Source: Intrasporangium oryzae NRRL B-24470
GTDB lineage: Bacteria; Actinomycetota; Actinomycetes; Actinomycetales; Dermatophilaceae
Length of the DNA stretch: 64,000 nt
Assembly (NCBI RefSeq): GCF_000576595.1
Contig: NZ_AWSA01000020.1
Coordinates: forward strand, 1 to 64,000
Reading direction: 5' to 3'
Shown: positions 52,047 through 61,441 of the stretch, piece after piece
Layout: each line of letters begins with the position of its first letter
Numbering within the stretch: position 1 is the first letter of the stretch
Notes under the pieces: model-generated
Databases searched by the model: none
Told to the model about the DNA's origin: nothing
The model's input: only the letters and a program-made list of their open reading frames with translations
Translations under genes and position numbers: made by a program

Positions 52047-53174
52047 TTGATTACTCGCAACCTCAAGGTCATGTCCGTGGCCGGCGCGGCCCTCGTCCTC
52101 ACCGCGGGTGGCGTCACGGCAGCCCAGCTCGACAAGTCCGTTCACCTGTCCGTCGACGGAAAGGCGTCCGACGCCCACGTCTTCGGGAGCACGGTCGGGG
52201 ACCTCCTCGACAGCCAGGGGATCTCGGTGCACAGCGGCGACGTCGTCATCCCGGCCGTCGACGACGCACTGAGCGACGGCGAGACGGTCACCGTCAAGTA
52301 CGCCCGCACCCTGACCGTCACCATCGATGGCAAGGTCCGCCAGATCCGCACCACCGAGACCACGGTCGACGGCGCCCTGCTCGCCCTCGGCCTGCGAGGC
52401 GACGGCGACCGCATCTCCGTCTCCCGCTCCCAGACGATCGGCCGTCAGGGCCTGTCGCTCTCGATCGTGACCCCCAAGAGCGTCACGGTCGTCGCCGACG
52501 GCAAGACGACCACCAAGACCCTCACCGCCGCGACCGTGGGCGAGGCCCTGACGCAGCTGCGTGTCCAGGTCGGGGCGAGCGACAAGGTCTCGCCCGCCGC
52601 GACGGCGCCCCTCACGGCCGGCACCCGGATCGTCGTCCAGCGCGTCGCGACGAAGGACGCAAAGGTCACGCGCGCCATCCCGTTCCCGACGGTGCGCACC
52701 GAGACCTCCACGCTCTACAAGGGCCAGACCAAGATCAAGACGGCAGGCGTCGCCGGCGTCCGCGCCGTCACGGTCCGCACCACCGTCGTGGACGGCAAGG
52801 TCGTCTCGACGACAGATGTCGCCTCGACGGTGACGAAGGCGCCGGTGACCCAGGTCGTCCTCGTGGGGACGAAGGCCCGCCCGGCGACGACGTCCACCAC
52901 GTCGAGCACCTCGACCGCCTCGGGTGGCTCCCTCAACCTCGCCAACGCGGCGATGTGGGACCGCGTCGCCTCGTGCGAGTCGGGCGGCAACTGGCACATC
53001 AACACCGGCAACGGCTACTACGGTGGCCTGCAGTTCTCGGCGTCCACGTGGCTCGCGTACGGCGGTGGCCAGTTCGCCTCGCGCGCTGACCTCGCGAGCC
53101 GCGAGCAGCAGATCACCGTGGCCAACCGCGTCTACGCGGACAACGGCCTCGCCCAGTGGGGCTGCAAGGGCTGA
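52047..53174 (+). CDS. rpfB: resuscitation-promoting factor RpfB type
   Basis: A secreted peptidoglycan-cleaving enzyme of about 375 residues that helps dormant cells regrow. A short basic start and hydrophobic stretch ([16 protein letters not shown]) form the signal, followed by three DUF348 repeats (about 30-200), a G5 domain (about 205-285), a Ser/Thr linker, and the Rpf lysozyme-like domain with the catalytic Glu in [20 protein letters not shown]. The start is uncertain: TTG 52047 next to GGAGAG is taken; ATG 52071 gives a shorter form. Architecture and neighbours match M. tuberculosis RpfB (Rv1009). Confidence 0.9.
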   Translation: MITRNLKVMSVAGAALVLTAGGVTAAQLDKSVHLSVDGKASDAHVFGSTVGDLLDSQGISVHSGDVVIPAVDDALSDGETVTVKYARTLTVTIDGKVRQIRTTETTVDGALLALGLRGDGDRISVSRSQTIGRQGLSLSIVTPKSVTVVADGKTTTKTLTAATVGEALTQLRVQVGASDKVSPAATAPLTAGTRIVVQRVATKDAKVTRAIPFPTVRTETSTLYKGQTKIKTAGVAGVRAVTVRTTVVDGKVVSTTDVASTVTKAPVTQVVLVGTKARPATTSTTSSTSTASGGSLNLANAAMWDRVASCESGGNWHINTGNGYYGGLQFSASTWLAYGGGQFASRADLASREQQITVANRVYADNGLAQWGCKG

Positions 53175-53212
53175 CGCCCCCCTCGACGTGTGCACGCACA
53201 CGGCTCCCTGCC

Positions 53213-53243
53213 GGGGCCCCCGACCCACGAGGTCGGGGGCTCC
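53213..53243 (+). terminator. 13-bp hairpin after rpfB
   Basis: Arms 53213-53225 and 53231-53243 pair (one G-U) around the loop CACGA; the core is GCCCCCGACC. It separates rpfB from ksgA, which has its own promoter. Confidence 0.8.
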
Positions 53244-53316
53244 GGTGCGTCGAAGGCCGGGGCTCGGCGGCGACCCCAGGGTCCGCCACCCGCGCCACGA
53301 ACCTCGCAACGGTCAC

Positions 53317-53330
53317 GTATGCCGCTGGGC
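53317..53330 (+). repeat. GTATGCCGCTGGGC element upstream of ksgA
   Basis: An exact copy of the 14-mer ending 7 nt before the -10 hexamer of ksgA. Confidence 0.75.
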
Positions 53331-53336
53331 TGGCCC

Positions 53337-53342
53337 TAGGGT
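53337..53342 (+). promoter_or_regulatory. -10 element, leaderless promoter of ksgA
   Basis: TAGGGT, 6 nt, then ATG 53349. Confidence 0.6.
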
Positions 53343-53348
53343 GAATCC

Positions 53349-54296
53349 ATGAGTTCCGCAGAGCCCGGGTCCACCGCGACGCCCGACGGGGGTCCCGACA
53401 AGGGTGCCGGGGCGGACGCTGCCGCCGGGGCGATCGTCGACGACGCGGCCCTCCTCGGACCGGCGCAGATCCGTGCGCTCGCCGAGCGGCTCGAGGTGCG
53501 TCCGACGAAGCAGTGGGGCCAGAACTTCGTCGTCGATGCCAACACGGTCCGCAAGATCGTCCGCGTCGCCGGGGTCGGGCCCGACGACACGGTCGTCGAG
53601 GTCGGCCCGGGCCTCGGGTCCCTGACGCTCGCCCTGCTGCCCGTGGTCCGGCGCGTGACGGCGGTCGAGGTCGACCCGCGGCTCGCCGGCGCCCTCGAGG
53701 ACACGGTGCGCGCGCTGCAGCCCGGCAACGCGGACAAGCTGCGCCTCGTCGCAGCCGACGCGCTGACGGTGACGAGCCTGCCCGGACCGAAACCGACGGC
53801 CCTCGTCGCCAACCTGCCCTACAACATCTCCGTCCCCGTCGTGCTGAGCTTCCTGCAGCACTTTCCGTCGATCCGGCGCGTCCTGGTCATGGTCCAGCTC
53901 GAGGTCGCCGAGCGGCTCGCGGCGAGGCCCGGGAGCAAGATCTACGGCGTGCCGAGCCTCAAGGCGGCCTGGTACGCCGACGTCGAGCTCGCCGGAAGGG
54001 TCGGTCGCAACGTCTTCTGGCCCGCCCCCAACGTCGACTCGGGCCTGGTCTCCCTCGTGCGCCGGGACCCGCCGGAGACGACGGCGACCCGCGAGGAGGT
54101 GTTCCGCTGCATCGACGCTGCCTTCCTCCAGCGGCGCAAGGCCCTGCGCGGCGCGCTCGCATCGTGGGCCGGCTCGGTGGACCGGTCCGAGGCCGCCCTC
54201 CGCGCGGCCGGGGTCGACCCGAAGACCCGGGGCGAGCAGCTGGACATCACGGCGTTCGCGCGCATCGCCGAGGCACTCAATAGGGTGAGTCCATGA
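53349..54296 (+). CDS. rsmA: 16S rRNA (adenine-1518/1519 N6)-dimethyltransferase
   Basis: A 315-residue KsgA/RsmA that dimethylates two adenines near the 3' end of 16S rRNA during small-subunit maturation. Motifs: [14 protein letters not shown] near residue 54, [16 protein letters not shown] near 79, VEVDPRLA near 102, and the catalytic [11 protein letters not shown] near 156 (NLPY). The first 40 residues are an Ala/Gly/Asp-rich extension. It overlaps ispE by 4 nt. Confidence 0.95.
   Translation: MSSAEPGSTATPDGGPDKGAGADAAAGAIVDDAALLGPAQIRALAERLEVRPTKQWGQNFVVDANTVRKIVRVAGVGPDDTVVEVGPGLGSLTLALLPVVRRVTAVEVDPRLAGALEDTVRALQPGNADKLRLVAADALTVTSLPGPKPTALVANLPYNISVPVVLSFLQHFPSIRRVLVMVQLEVAERLAARPGSKIYGVPSLKAAWYADVELAGRVGRNVFWPAPNVDSGLVSLVRRDPPETTATREEVFRCIDAAFLQRRKALRGALASWAGSVDRSEAALRAAGVDPKTRGEQLDITAFARIAEALNRVSP
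54281..54286 (+). promoter_or_regulatory. -10 element, internal leaderless promoter of ispE
   Basis: TAGGGT, 6 nt, then ATG 54293, inside the last codons of rsmA, so ispE may be expressed separately. Confidence 0.5.
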
Positions 54297-55240
54297 CTGT
54301 CGCCCCGACCCTGCCCGGGACCGTGACCGTGCGCGCTCCCGCCAAGGTCAACCTCGAGCTGCGGGTGGGTCCGCGGCGGGCCGACGGCTACCACGACCTC
54401 GCCACCGTCTTCCAGGCCGTGTCCCTCCACGACGAGGTCTCGGTCGCCCGCTGGGACGACTGGCAGGTCGTGGCCGCGGGGACGTATGCCGACCTCATCC
54501 CGACCGGACCCGACAACCTCGTCGTCCGCGCGGCCCAGCTCCTCGCCCAGCGCTACGGCATCGACGAGACGCTCTCGATCCGGATCGACAAGGACATCCC
54601 AGTGGCCGGTGGCATGGCCGGTGGCTCCGCCGACGCGGCCGCCGCCCTCCTCGCGTGTGACGAGCTCTGGGGGCTCGGCCTCGACCGCGACGAGCTCTCC
54701 GACCTCGCGGCCCAGCTGGGCAGCGACGTGCCGTTCCCGCTCGCCGGGGGCAACGCGATGGGCTCCGGCCGCGGTGAGCAGCTCGCGCCGGTCCTCGCCC
54801 GCGGCACGTTCCACTGGGTCTTCGCGGTCAGCGACCAGGGCCTGTCGACGCCGGCCGTGTACGCCGAGTGCGACCGCCTGCGGGAGGCCGAGGGCGGCGA
54901 CGCGTCCGTGCCCGAGCCCCGCGTCAGCGCCGAGATGATGGGGGCGCTGCGCCGGGGCGATGCCCGCGAGCTCGGGCGGGCCCTCCACAACGACCTCGAG
55001 CCGGCAGCCTTCTCGCTGCGCCCGGACCTGCGTGAGCTGCGCGACGCGGGCGTCGAGTTCGGGGCTCTCGGCGGGGTCGTGTCGGGGTCCGGCCCCACGG
55101 TCGCCTTCCTCACCGAGAGCCACGAGGCCTCGCTCGACCTGTCCGTGTCGCTCGCGGCCGCGGACCTCTGCCGCGACCTCCGGCGCGCGAAGGGCCCCGT
55201 CCACGGCGCCCATGTCATCACGAGCCCGCGGGGCGACTGA
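54293..55240 (+). CDS. ispE: 4-diphosphocytidyl-2-C-methyl-D-erythritol kinase
   Basis: A 315-residue GHMP kinase of the MEP isoprenoid pathway, phosphorylating CDP-ME at the 2-position. [24 protein letters not shown] is near residue 12, the ATP loop [19 protein letters not shown] near 103, [20 protein letters not shown] near 144 and the third motif [13 protein letters not shown] near 262. It follows rsmA as in mycobacteria (Rv1010-Rv1011). Confidence 0.96.
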   Translation: MTVAPTLPGTVTVRAPAKVNLELRVGPRRADGYHDLATVFQAVSLHDEVSVARWDDWQVVAAGTYADLIPTGPDNLVVRAAQLLAQRYGIDETLSIRIDKDIPVAGGMAGGSADAAAALLACDELWGLGLDRDELSDLAAQLGSDVPFPLAGGNAMGSGRGEQLAPVLARGTFHWVFAVSDQGLSTPAVYAECDRLREAEGGDASVPEPRVSAEMMGALRRGDARELGRALHNDLEPAAFSLRPDLRELRDAGVEFGALGGVVSGSGPTVAFLTESHEASLDLSVSLAAADLCRDLRRAKGPVHGAHVITSPRGD

Positions 55241-55298
55241 ACCACCTCCGACCGGGCCTGACCGGCCGAACCCGTACGACTCCTGCAAGAAAGCACGC

Positions 55299-57125
<1,827 letters not shown>

Positions 57126-57132
57126 ACCCTTG

Positions 57133-57158
57133 AAAGTATCTTGATATCAAGATACTTT
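57133..57158. promoter_or_regulatory. 26-bp perfect palindrome, MarR/TamR operator upstream of the VOC gene
   Basis: A perfect 26-bp palindrome with the core TCTTGATATCAAGA, very AT-rich for this DNA. It includes the -10 hexamer TACTTT of the VOC gene, so a bound repressor would block it. The core resembles the site between tamR and tam at 58113. Confidence 0.85.
57153..57158 (+). promoter_or_regulatory. -10 element, leaderless promoter of the VOC gene
   Basis: TACTTT, 6 nt, then ATG 57165. It lies inside the right arm of the operator palindrome. Confidence 0.6.
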
Positions 57159-57164
57159 GGGCCC

Positions 57165-57530
57165 ATGGAGATGTTCCTGCACCACGTCCAGGTGTCCGGT
57201 CCTCCCGGTTGCGAGGACCGGATGCGCGAGTTCTACGTCGACGTCCTCGGCATGACCGAGGTCGACAAGCCCAAGGCGCTCCGGGCCCGCGGTGGGGCCT
57301 GGTTCCGAGCCGGGGCCGCCGAGATCCACGTGGGCATCGAGGACCCGTTCGCGCCCGCCCGCAAGGCGCACCCGGGGCTCGCCGTCCGCGACGTCGCGGC
57401 CCTCGCAGCCCGCGTCGAGGCGGCGGGAGCGCCGGTCGCCTGGGACGACGCGATCCCGGGCCTACGGCGCTTCCACACGAGCGACCCGGTCGGCAACCGC
57501 CTCGAGCTCCAGCAGGCCGCGGGGGAGTGA
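57165..57530 (+). CDS. VOC-family (glyoxalase-like) protein
   Basis: A 121-residue protein of the vicinal oxygen chelate superfamily: FLHHVQVSGPPGCEDRMREFYVDVLG at the start, GAWFRAGAAEIHVGIED near 44, and the C-terminal RRFHTSDPVGNRLELQQ with the typical Glu. Metal ligands look plausible (His5, His near 56, Glu near 115). The substrate is unknown. Its promoter is covered by the palindrome, so it is probably controlled by the adjacent MarR/TamR protein. Confidence 0.85.
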   Translation: MEMFLHHVQVSGPPGCEDRMREFYVDVLGMTEVDKPKALRARGGAWFRAGAAEIHVGIEDPFAPARKAHPGLAVRDVAALAARVEAAGAPVAWDDAIPGLRRFHTSDPVGNRLELQQAAGE

Positions 57531-57555
57531 CCGCGACCCGCCGCCGGGCCGCCGG

Positions 57556-58086
57556 TCAGGCCTCGCGCGTCTCGAGGGGGGCGAGCATGGTGCGGAGCAG
57601 CATGGCGAGCTGGGCCTGCTCGGCGGGGGAGAGCTCGGACAGGAGCGACTTCTCCTGCTCGATGAGGTCGGCCATCGCCGAGTCGACGACGTCACGGCCC
57701 GCCCGCGTCAGCCGGACGAGGACGCCACGGCGGTCGCCCGGGTCGGGGCGGCGCTCGACGAAGCCGCTCCGCTCGAGGCGGTCGACCCGGTTGGTCATCG
57801 TCCCCGACGTGACCAGCGTCTGCTGGACGAGCTGGCCGGGAGAGAGCTCGTACGGCGCGCCGGCGCGGCGGAGCGCGGAGAGGACGTCGAAGGCCCAGCC
57901 GTCGAGCAGGTGCTCGGAGAAGGCCGAGCCGCGCGCGAGGTCGAGGCGCCGGGCGAGCCGCGAGACGCGCGACAGCACCTCGAGGGGTGTCACGTCGAGG
58001 TCCGGTCGCTCGCGCCGCCACGCGGCGACGATCTCGTCGACGTCGTCGACGCGTGGTCGGTCGACGCCGGGTCGCTCGGAGCTCAT
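57556..58086 (-). CDS. tamR: MarR-family regulator, TamR-like
   Basis: A 176-residue MarR protein: SPGQLVQQTLVTSGTMTNRVDRLERSGFVERR at about residues 82-113 is the winged helix, and PDPGDRRGVLVRLTRAGRDVVD follows. A longer N-terminus (first 40 residues) is present, as in urate/aconitate-responsive MarR proteins. It is divergent from a trans-aconitate methyltransferase gene, as TamR is in Streptomyces, where it responds to aconitate and citrate. The match in ligand is inference. TAGAGT 6 nt upstream of ATG 58086 suggests a leaderless start. Confidence 0.83.
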   Translation of the reverse strand: MSSERPGVDRPRVDDVDEIVAAWRRERPDLDVTPLEVLSRVSRLARRLDLARGSAFSEHLLDGWAFDVLSALRRAGAPYELSPGQLVQQTLVTSGTMTNRVDRLERSGFVERRPDPGDRRGVLVRLTRAGRDVVDSAMADLIEQEKSLLSELSPAEQAQLAMLLRTMLAPLETREA

Positions 58087-58092
58087 GGGTCA

Positions 58093-58098
58093 ACTCTA
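58093..58098 (-). promoter_or_regulatory. -10 element, leaderless promoter of tamR
   Basis: TAGAGT on the minus strand, 6 nt before ATG 58086. Confidence 0.55.
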
Positions 58099-58105
58099 GT
58101 CCGCA

Positions 58106-58126
58106 TCAAGACTCTTGACATCGAAG
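58106..58126. promoter_or_regulatory. TamR operator between tamR and tam
   Basis: TCAAGA-C-TCTTGA (58106-58118) is a 13-bp palindrome, and TCTTGACATCGAAG (58113-58126) matches the core of the 57133 palindrome with a few changes. It lies between the two divergent starts. Confidence 0.6.
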
Positions 58127-58141
58127 GAAAGTGAGACCGTC

Positions 58142-58999
58142 ATGGCCGAGTCCGAGAACCTCGCGCCCGCCGATCCAGGCTCCAGGGCCTCCGCCTGGGA
58201 CCCACGGCAGTACGCCCGCTTCGGCGACCACCGCGGGCGGCCGTTCCGCGACCTCGTCGCCCAGGTGCCGACCGCCGACCCGAAGGTCGTCGTCGACCTC
58301 GGCTGCGGGGCCGGGGACCTGACGCTGACACTCGCCGAGCGCTGGCCCGACGCTCGGGTCGTCGGGATCGACAGCTCTCCCGAGATGCTCGCCCGCGCCC
58401 GCGAGACCGACGGCGCGGGTCGAGTCGAGTGGGTCGAGGCGGCGGCCGAGACCTGGGGCCCCGCCTCGCTTGTGGCGCCGGTCGACGTCCTCGTCACCAA
58501 CGCGACCCTCCAGTGGGTGCCGAGCCACCTCCGCCTCATCCCGACCTGGGTCGCGGCGCTCGCTCCCGGCGGCTCGTTCGCGATGCAGGTGCCGGCGAAC
58601 TTCGACGCACCCTCGCACCGGCTGATGCGCGAGGTCGCGGCCCGGCATCCGCGGGCCGAGGAGCTCCGCCCCGGGCTCGAGCGGGCGCAGGCCGTCGCCC
58701 TCCCCGAGACGTATGCCGCCCTCCTCCTCGACCTCGTCAGCCCGGCTCTCGACGCGGTCGACGTGTGGCAGACCACCTACGAGCACGTGCTCCCGGCGCC
58801 CGAGGGCGAGCGGCATCCGGTGCTCGAGTGGGTCCTCGGGACCGGGCTGCGTCCGGTCCTCGGCGTCCTCACCGACGAGGCAGAGCGGGAGGCCTTCCTC
58901 GCGGACTATGCGGCGGAGCTGGAGCTCGCCTATCCCCGCCGCTCCTTCGGGGTGCTCTTCCCCTTCACGAGGACCTTCGCCGTCGCCCAGGTCGGGTAG
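58142..58999 (+). CDS. tam: trans-aconitate 2-methyltransferase
   Basis: A 285-residue SAM-dependent methyltransferase that esterifies trans-aconitate, an inhibitor of aconitase. WDPRQYARFGDHRGRPFRDLVAQV is near residue 20, motif I VVVDLGCGAGDLTLTL near 49, VVGIDSSPEMLARA near 74, and ATLQWVPSHLRLIP near 120, which is typical of Tam. AAGGAAAG precedes ATG 58142. It is divergent from tamR, and shares an operator. Confidence 0.9.
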   Translation: MAESENLAPADPGSRASAWDPRQYARFGDHRGRPFRDLVAQVPTADPKVVVDLGCGAGDLTLTLAERWPDARVVGIDSSPEMLARARETDGAGRVEWVEAAAETWGPASLVAPVDVLVTNATLQWVPSHLRLIPTWVAALAPGGSFAMQVPANFDAPSHRLMREVAARHPRAEELRPGLERAQAVALPETYAALLLDLVSPALDAVDVWQTTYEHVLPAPEGERHPVLEWVLGTGLRPVLGVLTDEAEREAFLADYAAELELAYPRRSFGVLFPFTRTFAVAQVG

Positions 59000-59060
59000 G
59001 CGCCGGGTCAGCCCCGGCGCCGGGTCAGCCCCGGCGCTGGGTCAGCCCCGGCGCTGGGTC
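58999..59060. repeat. 17-bp tandem repeat between tam and the TetR gene
   Basis: GGCGCYGGGTCAGCCCC occurs at 58999-59015, 59016-59032 and 59033-59049, with a partial fourth copy. The TetR stop codon lies inside the third copy, so the array seems to have grown from the end of that gene. Confidence 0.8.
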
Positions 59061-59752
59061 ACGAGGCGCGGGTTCGGGTCGAGCCCGGCGAGGCCGTTCC
59101 ACGCGAGGTTGACGAGATGCGCCGCGACCTGGTCCTTCTTGAACTTGCGCCGGTCGAGCCACCACTGGCCCGTGAGGGCGACCATGCCCACGAGCATCTG
59201 GGCGTGGATCGGCGCCGACTTCGGATCGAGCCCACGCGCCTTGAACTCGGCCGCGAGGAGGTGCTCGACCTGGGAGGCGACGTCACCGAGGACGCTCGCG
59301 AACGAGCCCGTCGACTGCCCTGCCGGCGAGTCGCGCACGAGGATCCGGAAGCCGTCGGTGTCGCTCTCGATGTAGTCGAGCAGGGCGAGCGTCGCCCGTT
59401 CGAGCAGGACCCGGGCGCCCTGCCCCTCGTCGAGAGCCTCGGAGATGCCGCCGAGGAGGGCCTGGATCTCGCGGTCGACGACGACGGCATAGAGCCCCTC
59501 CTTCCCGCCGAAGTGCTCGTAGACGACCGGCTTGGAGACCTTCGCCTGCGAGGCGATCTCCTCGACGCTGGTCGCCTCGAAGCCCTTCTCGGCGAAGAGC
59601 TTGCGGCCGACCTGGACGAGCTGCTCGCGCCGCTGCGGCCCGGTCATGCGCGACCGCGGCGCCTCCCGCGAGGAGCGGTCGGAGCGATCGGCCCGCTCAC
59701 GCCCGGGTCGCTCTCGTTCGGAACGGTCACGGTCGGATCGGTCGGCGCTCAC
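59042..59752 (-). CDS. TetR-family transcriptional regulator with charged N-terminal tail
   Basis: A 236-residue repressor. The first 35 residues are a tail of Asp/Arg/Ser/Glu (SADRSDRDRSERER and so on). The TetR helix-turn-helix follows at about 36-85 (QLVQVGRKLFAEKGFEATSV, VSKPVVYEHFGGKEGLYA), then a ligand domain with WWLDRRKFKKDQVA. CACAAT lies 6 nt before GTG 59752, which is preferred over GTG 59758. The target is unknown. Confidence 0.87.
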   Translation of the reverse strand: MSADRSDRDRSERERPGRERADRSDRSSREAPRSRMTGPQRREQLVQVGRKLFAEKGFEATSVEEIASQAKVSKPVVYEHFGGKEGLYAVVVDREIQALLGGISEALDEGQGARVLLERATLALLDYIESDTDGFRILVRDSPAGQSTGSFASVLGDVASQVEHLLAAEFKARGLDPKSAPIHAQMLVGMVALTGQWWLDRRKFKKDQVAAHLVNLAWNGLAGLDPNPRLVTQRRG

Positions 59753-59758
59753 CGTCAC

Positions 59759-59764
59759 ATTGTG
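59759..59764 (-). promoter_or_regulatory. -10 element, leaderless promoter of the TetR gene
   Basis: CACAAT on the minus strand, 6 nt before GTG 59752. Confidence 0.5.
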
Positions 59765-59851
59765 CCGAGGTCGGGCCGGACCGGGGGCGCACGAGCCACG
59801 GCGTGGTCTGCACTACCCTGTGGTCGTCCCCGGCCGTCCGGCGGGGGACCT

Positions 59852-59932
59852 TCCCCGGTTGGTCTGTCGGCAGGGCCCGCCTGACTTTGAATCAGGACAA
59901 GCGACGCAGGTTCGACTCCTGCCCGGGGAGCC
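59852..59932 (+). tRNA. tRNA-Gln-like sequence (anticodon TTG), non-canonical
   Basis: The acceptor TCCCCGG pairs fully with CCGGGGA (59923-59929). Anticodon stem CCTGA/TCAGG holds the loop CTTTGAA, anticodon TTG, and the T arm GCAGG-TTCGACT-CCTGC is perfect. Odd points: two bases between the D and anticodon stems, a D loop (TGTCGGCAG) without the usual A14, a 9-nt variable region, and GCCG instead of an encoded CCA. It may be a working unusual tRNA or a relic at an integration site. Confidence 0.6.
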
Positions 59933-60279
59933 GAGCTCGCGCCTACGCGCGCAGTTCAGAAACGGCAGAGCCCGGCCCCACTTCCTCTGAGCACGGGCTC
60001 TCGCCTTGTGAGTGTCAGAGGGAAATCGCAGAAGCAGGTTCGAGGCTGCCAGGCCCCAATGGTCTCGGCGAGGCAGTTGGCTCCTTGCGTGGCCCACTCC
60101 GGGTCCTTCTTCCGGCCGCCTTGATCGCGGAGTCAGGTCGTTGTGCCGGGGACCCTGCAGGTAAGGGGCAGGTTGGGGCGGATGCAGCCCAAATCGGGTT
60201 CCAAGGCGCCACAGGCCATTCCACACACCTCAGGGCGAAAATACGCGTCGGTACGGCCGATGCAAGGCAAACCGACGGC
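59933..60279. other. 347-bp stretch without a supported gene
   Basis: The stretch between the tRNA-like sequence and the unknown gene has lower GC than its surroundings and no reading frame with a good start. The frame of the next gene stays open through it from before 59933, but with no start codon and ribosome-binding site I can defend. Confidence 0.5.
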
Positions 60280-60930
60280 GTGAAACCACTTGACAGCGGT
60301 GACGCTGTTCCGCTACTCCGGATAACAGCGTTTGGGTGGCCCGACGATCCCGTCCGGGACCAATTTCGGTATCTCTCTGACGCCCAGGCTCGGAGATTAC
60401 CCATGCACGTACTCTCACGCTATTGGGGCCAGAATTGGCTCATCACTCCGGCTGCGCTCGCCGTCAACGAGCAACCACCCGACGTCTACGAACAGAGATG
60501 GCTGCTCGTCCTGACCGGCGTGGTGGATGCGAGCATCCAAGGTAACAGCCCTCACCAGTGGCTACACGACACAGTGTCATTCCTGCCGGATACGATTTCG
60601 CCCCTCAACTATGCAATCGACCACTACGGCATTCCTAGGCCTGCGACTTCGGGGTCCCTGGCGTTTTCCGTCGACCAGTGGGCTCCCTTCGCATCTCTGA
60701 GCTCGATCTTCGACGCGGGCCCGTCGGACAACGCCGGCTTCGCCGTCGACGTGTGGCGCCCGACCTCCTTCACCGAGGTGGGCGACGCGGTGACCGGGCA
60801 GGTGGTCGGCAACATCTTCGGCGGGATCGACGTCGACGTGGCTGTACGCGATTCAGATGCCTGGATATACCGAATCGGCTACAGCATCACGCTGCTCGGC
60901 AGGATTGTCTTTACTCCTCAGATTCCGTAG
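60280..60930 (+). CDS. hypothetical protein of unknown family
   Basis: A protein of about 216 residues if GTG 60280 is the start, which is weakly supported; the frame is open further upstream and ATG 60403 is also possible. The C-terminal half is clearly protein-like (NAGFAVDVWRPTSFTEVGDA, GQVVGNIFGGIDVDVAVRD, YRIGYSITLLGRIVF), with strand-like alternation. No signal peptide is visible. The 5' half is lower in GC than the 3' half, and it lies between a tRNA-like sequence and a transposase remnant, suggesting it came in by transfer. Confidence 0.55.
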   Translation: MKPLDSGDAVPLLRITAFGWPDDPVRDQFRYLSDAQARRLPMHVLSRYWGQNWLITPAALAVNEQPPDVYEQRWLLVLTGVVDASIQGNSPHQWLHDTVSFLPDTISPLNYAIDHYGIPRPATSGSLAFSVDQWAPFASLSSIFDAGPSDNAGFAVDVWRPTSFTEVGDAVTGQVVGNIFGGIDVDVAVRDSDAWIYRIGYSITLLGRIVFTPQIP

Positions 60931-60984
60931 GACAACTGGGCCCTGTCTCCCGAATGTGTGTGTCCTCGGCTGTGATGGTTAGCC

Positions 60985-61365
60985 GTGTCGCGTTCTGCCG
61001 TGGTGACGGATGCCAGGTGGAAGCTGATCGAGCCCTTGATGCCGTCCTCGGACGGCAAGCGGGGCGACCGGTCGCGCGACCACCGCACGATCGTGGAGAT
61101 CATCGGGTCTCAGTTCCGGCCCGGGATCGCCTGACGCGACCTGCCCGAGCGGTTCGGGCCGTGCCCGGCGGTGTCGAAGCGGCACCGCCGGTTCTCGGGC
61201 GACGGCACTTGGAACCCGGTACACACGCGTTGCTGACGCACGCCGACGTGCTCGACGGGATCGACTGGTCGTGAGCGTGGGCTCCACGATCAATCGCGCT
61301 CGCCAGCACGGCGCGAACCTGACCCGGGCCACTCCGGGCACAGGGGGAACTATCGACCACAGAGT
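60985..61365 (+). pseudogene. IS5-family transposase remnant
   Basis: The translation gives LIEPLMPSSDGKRGDRSRDHRT, then an in-frame TGA at 61131, RDLPERF and KRHRRFSGDGTWNP in the same frame, another stop, and a frameshift to ITW-like DVLDGIDWS and STINRARQHGANLTRATPG. These are the ordered motifs of IS5-type transposases in pieces. The catalytic C-terminal half is missing and no terminal inverted repeats were found, so it is a dead end fragment. Confidence 0.85.
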
Positions 61366-61441
61366 CCGAGCGTCGAGCCGGCTGATCACGCCATCGGCTG
61401 TCGGCATGAGGTCTGTGCAGTGTCCGCCAGGGGCCCGGCGG

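Noticed and set aside
60985-61365. Active insertion sequence
   Set aside because: In-frame stops, at least one frameshift, a missing C-terminal half and no terminal inverted repeats mean it cannot be functional.
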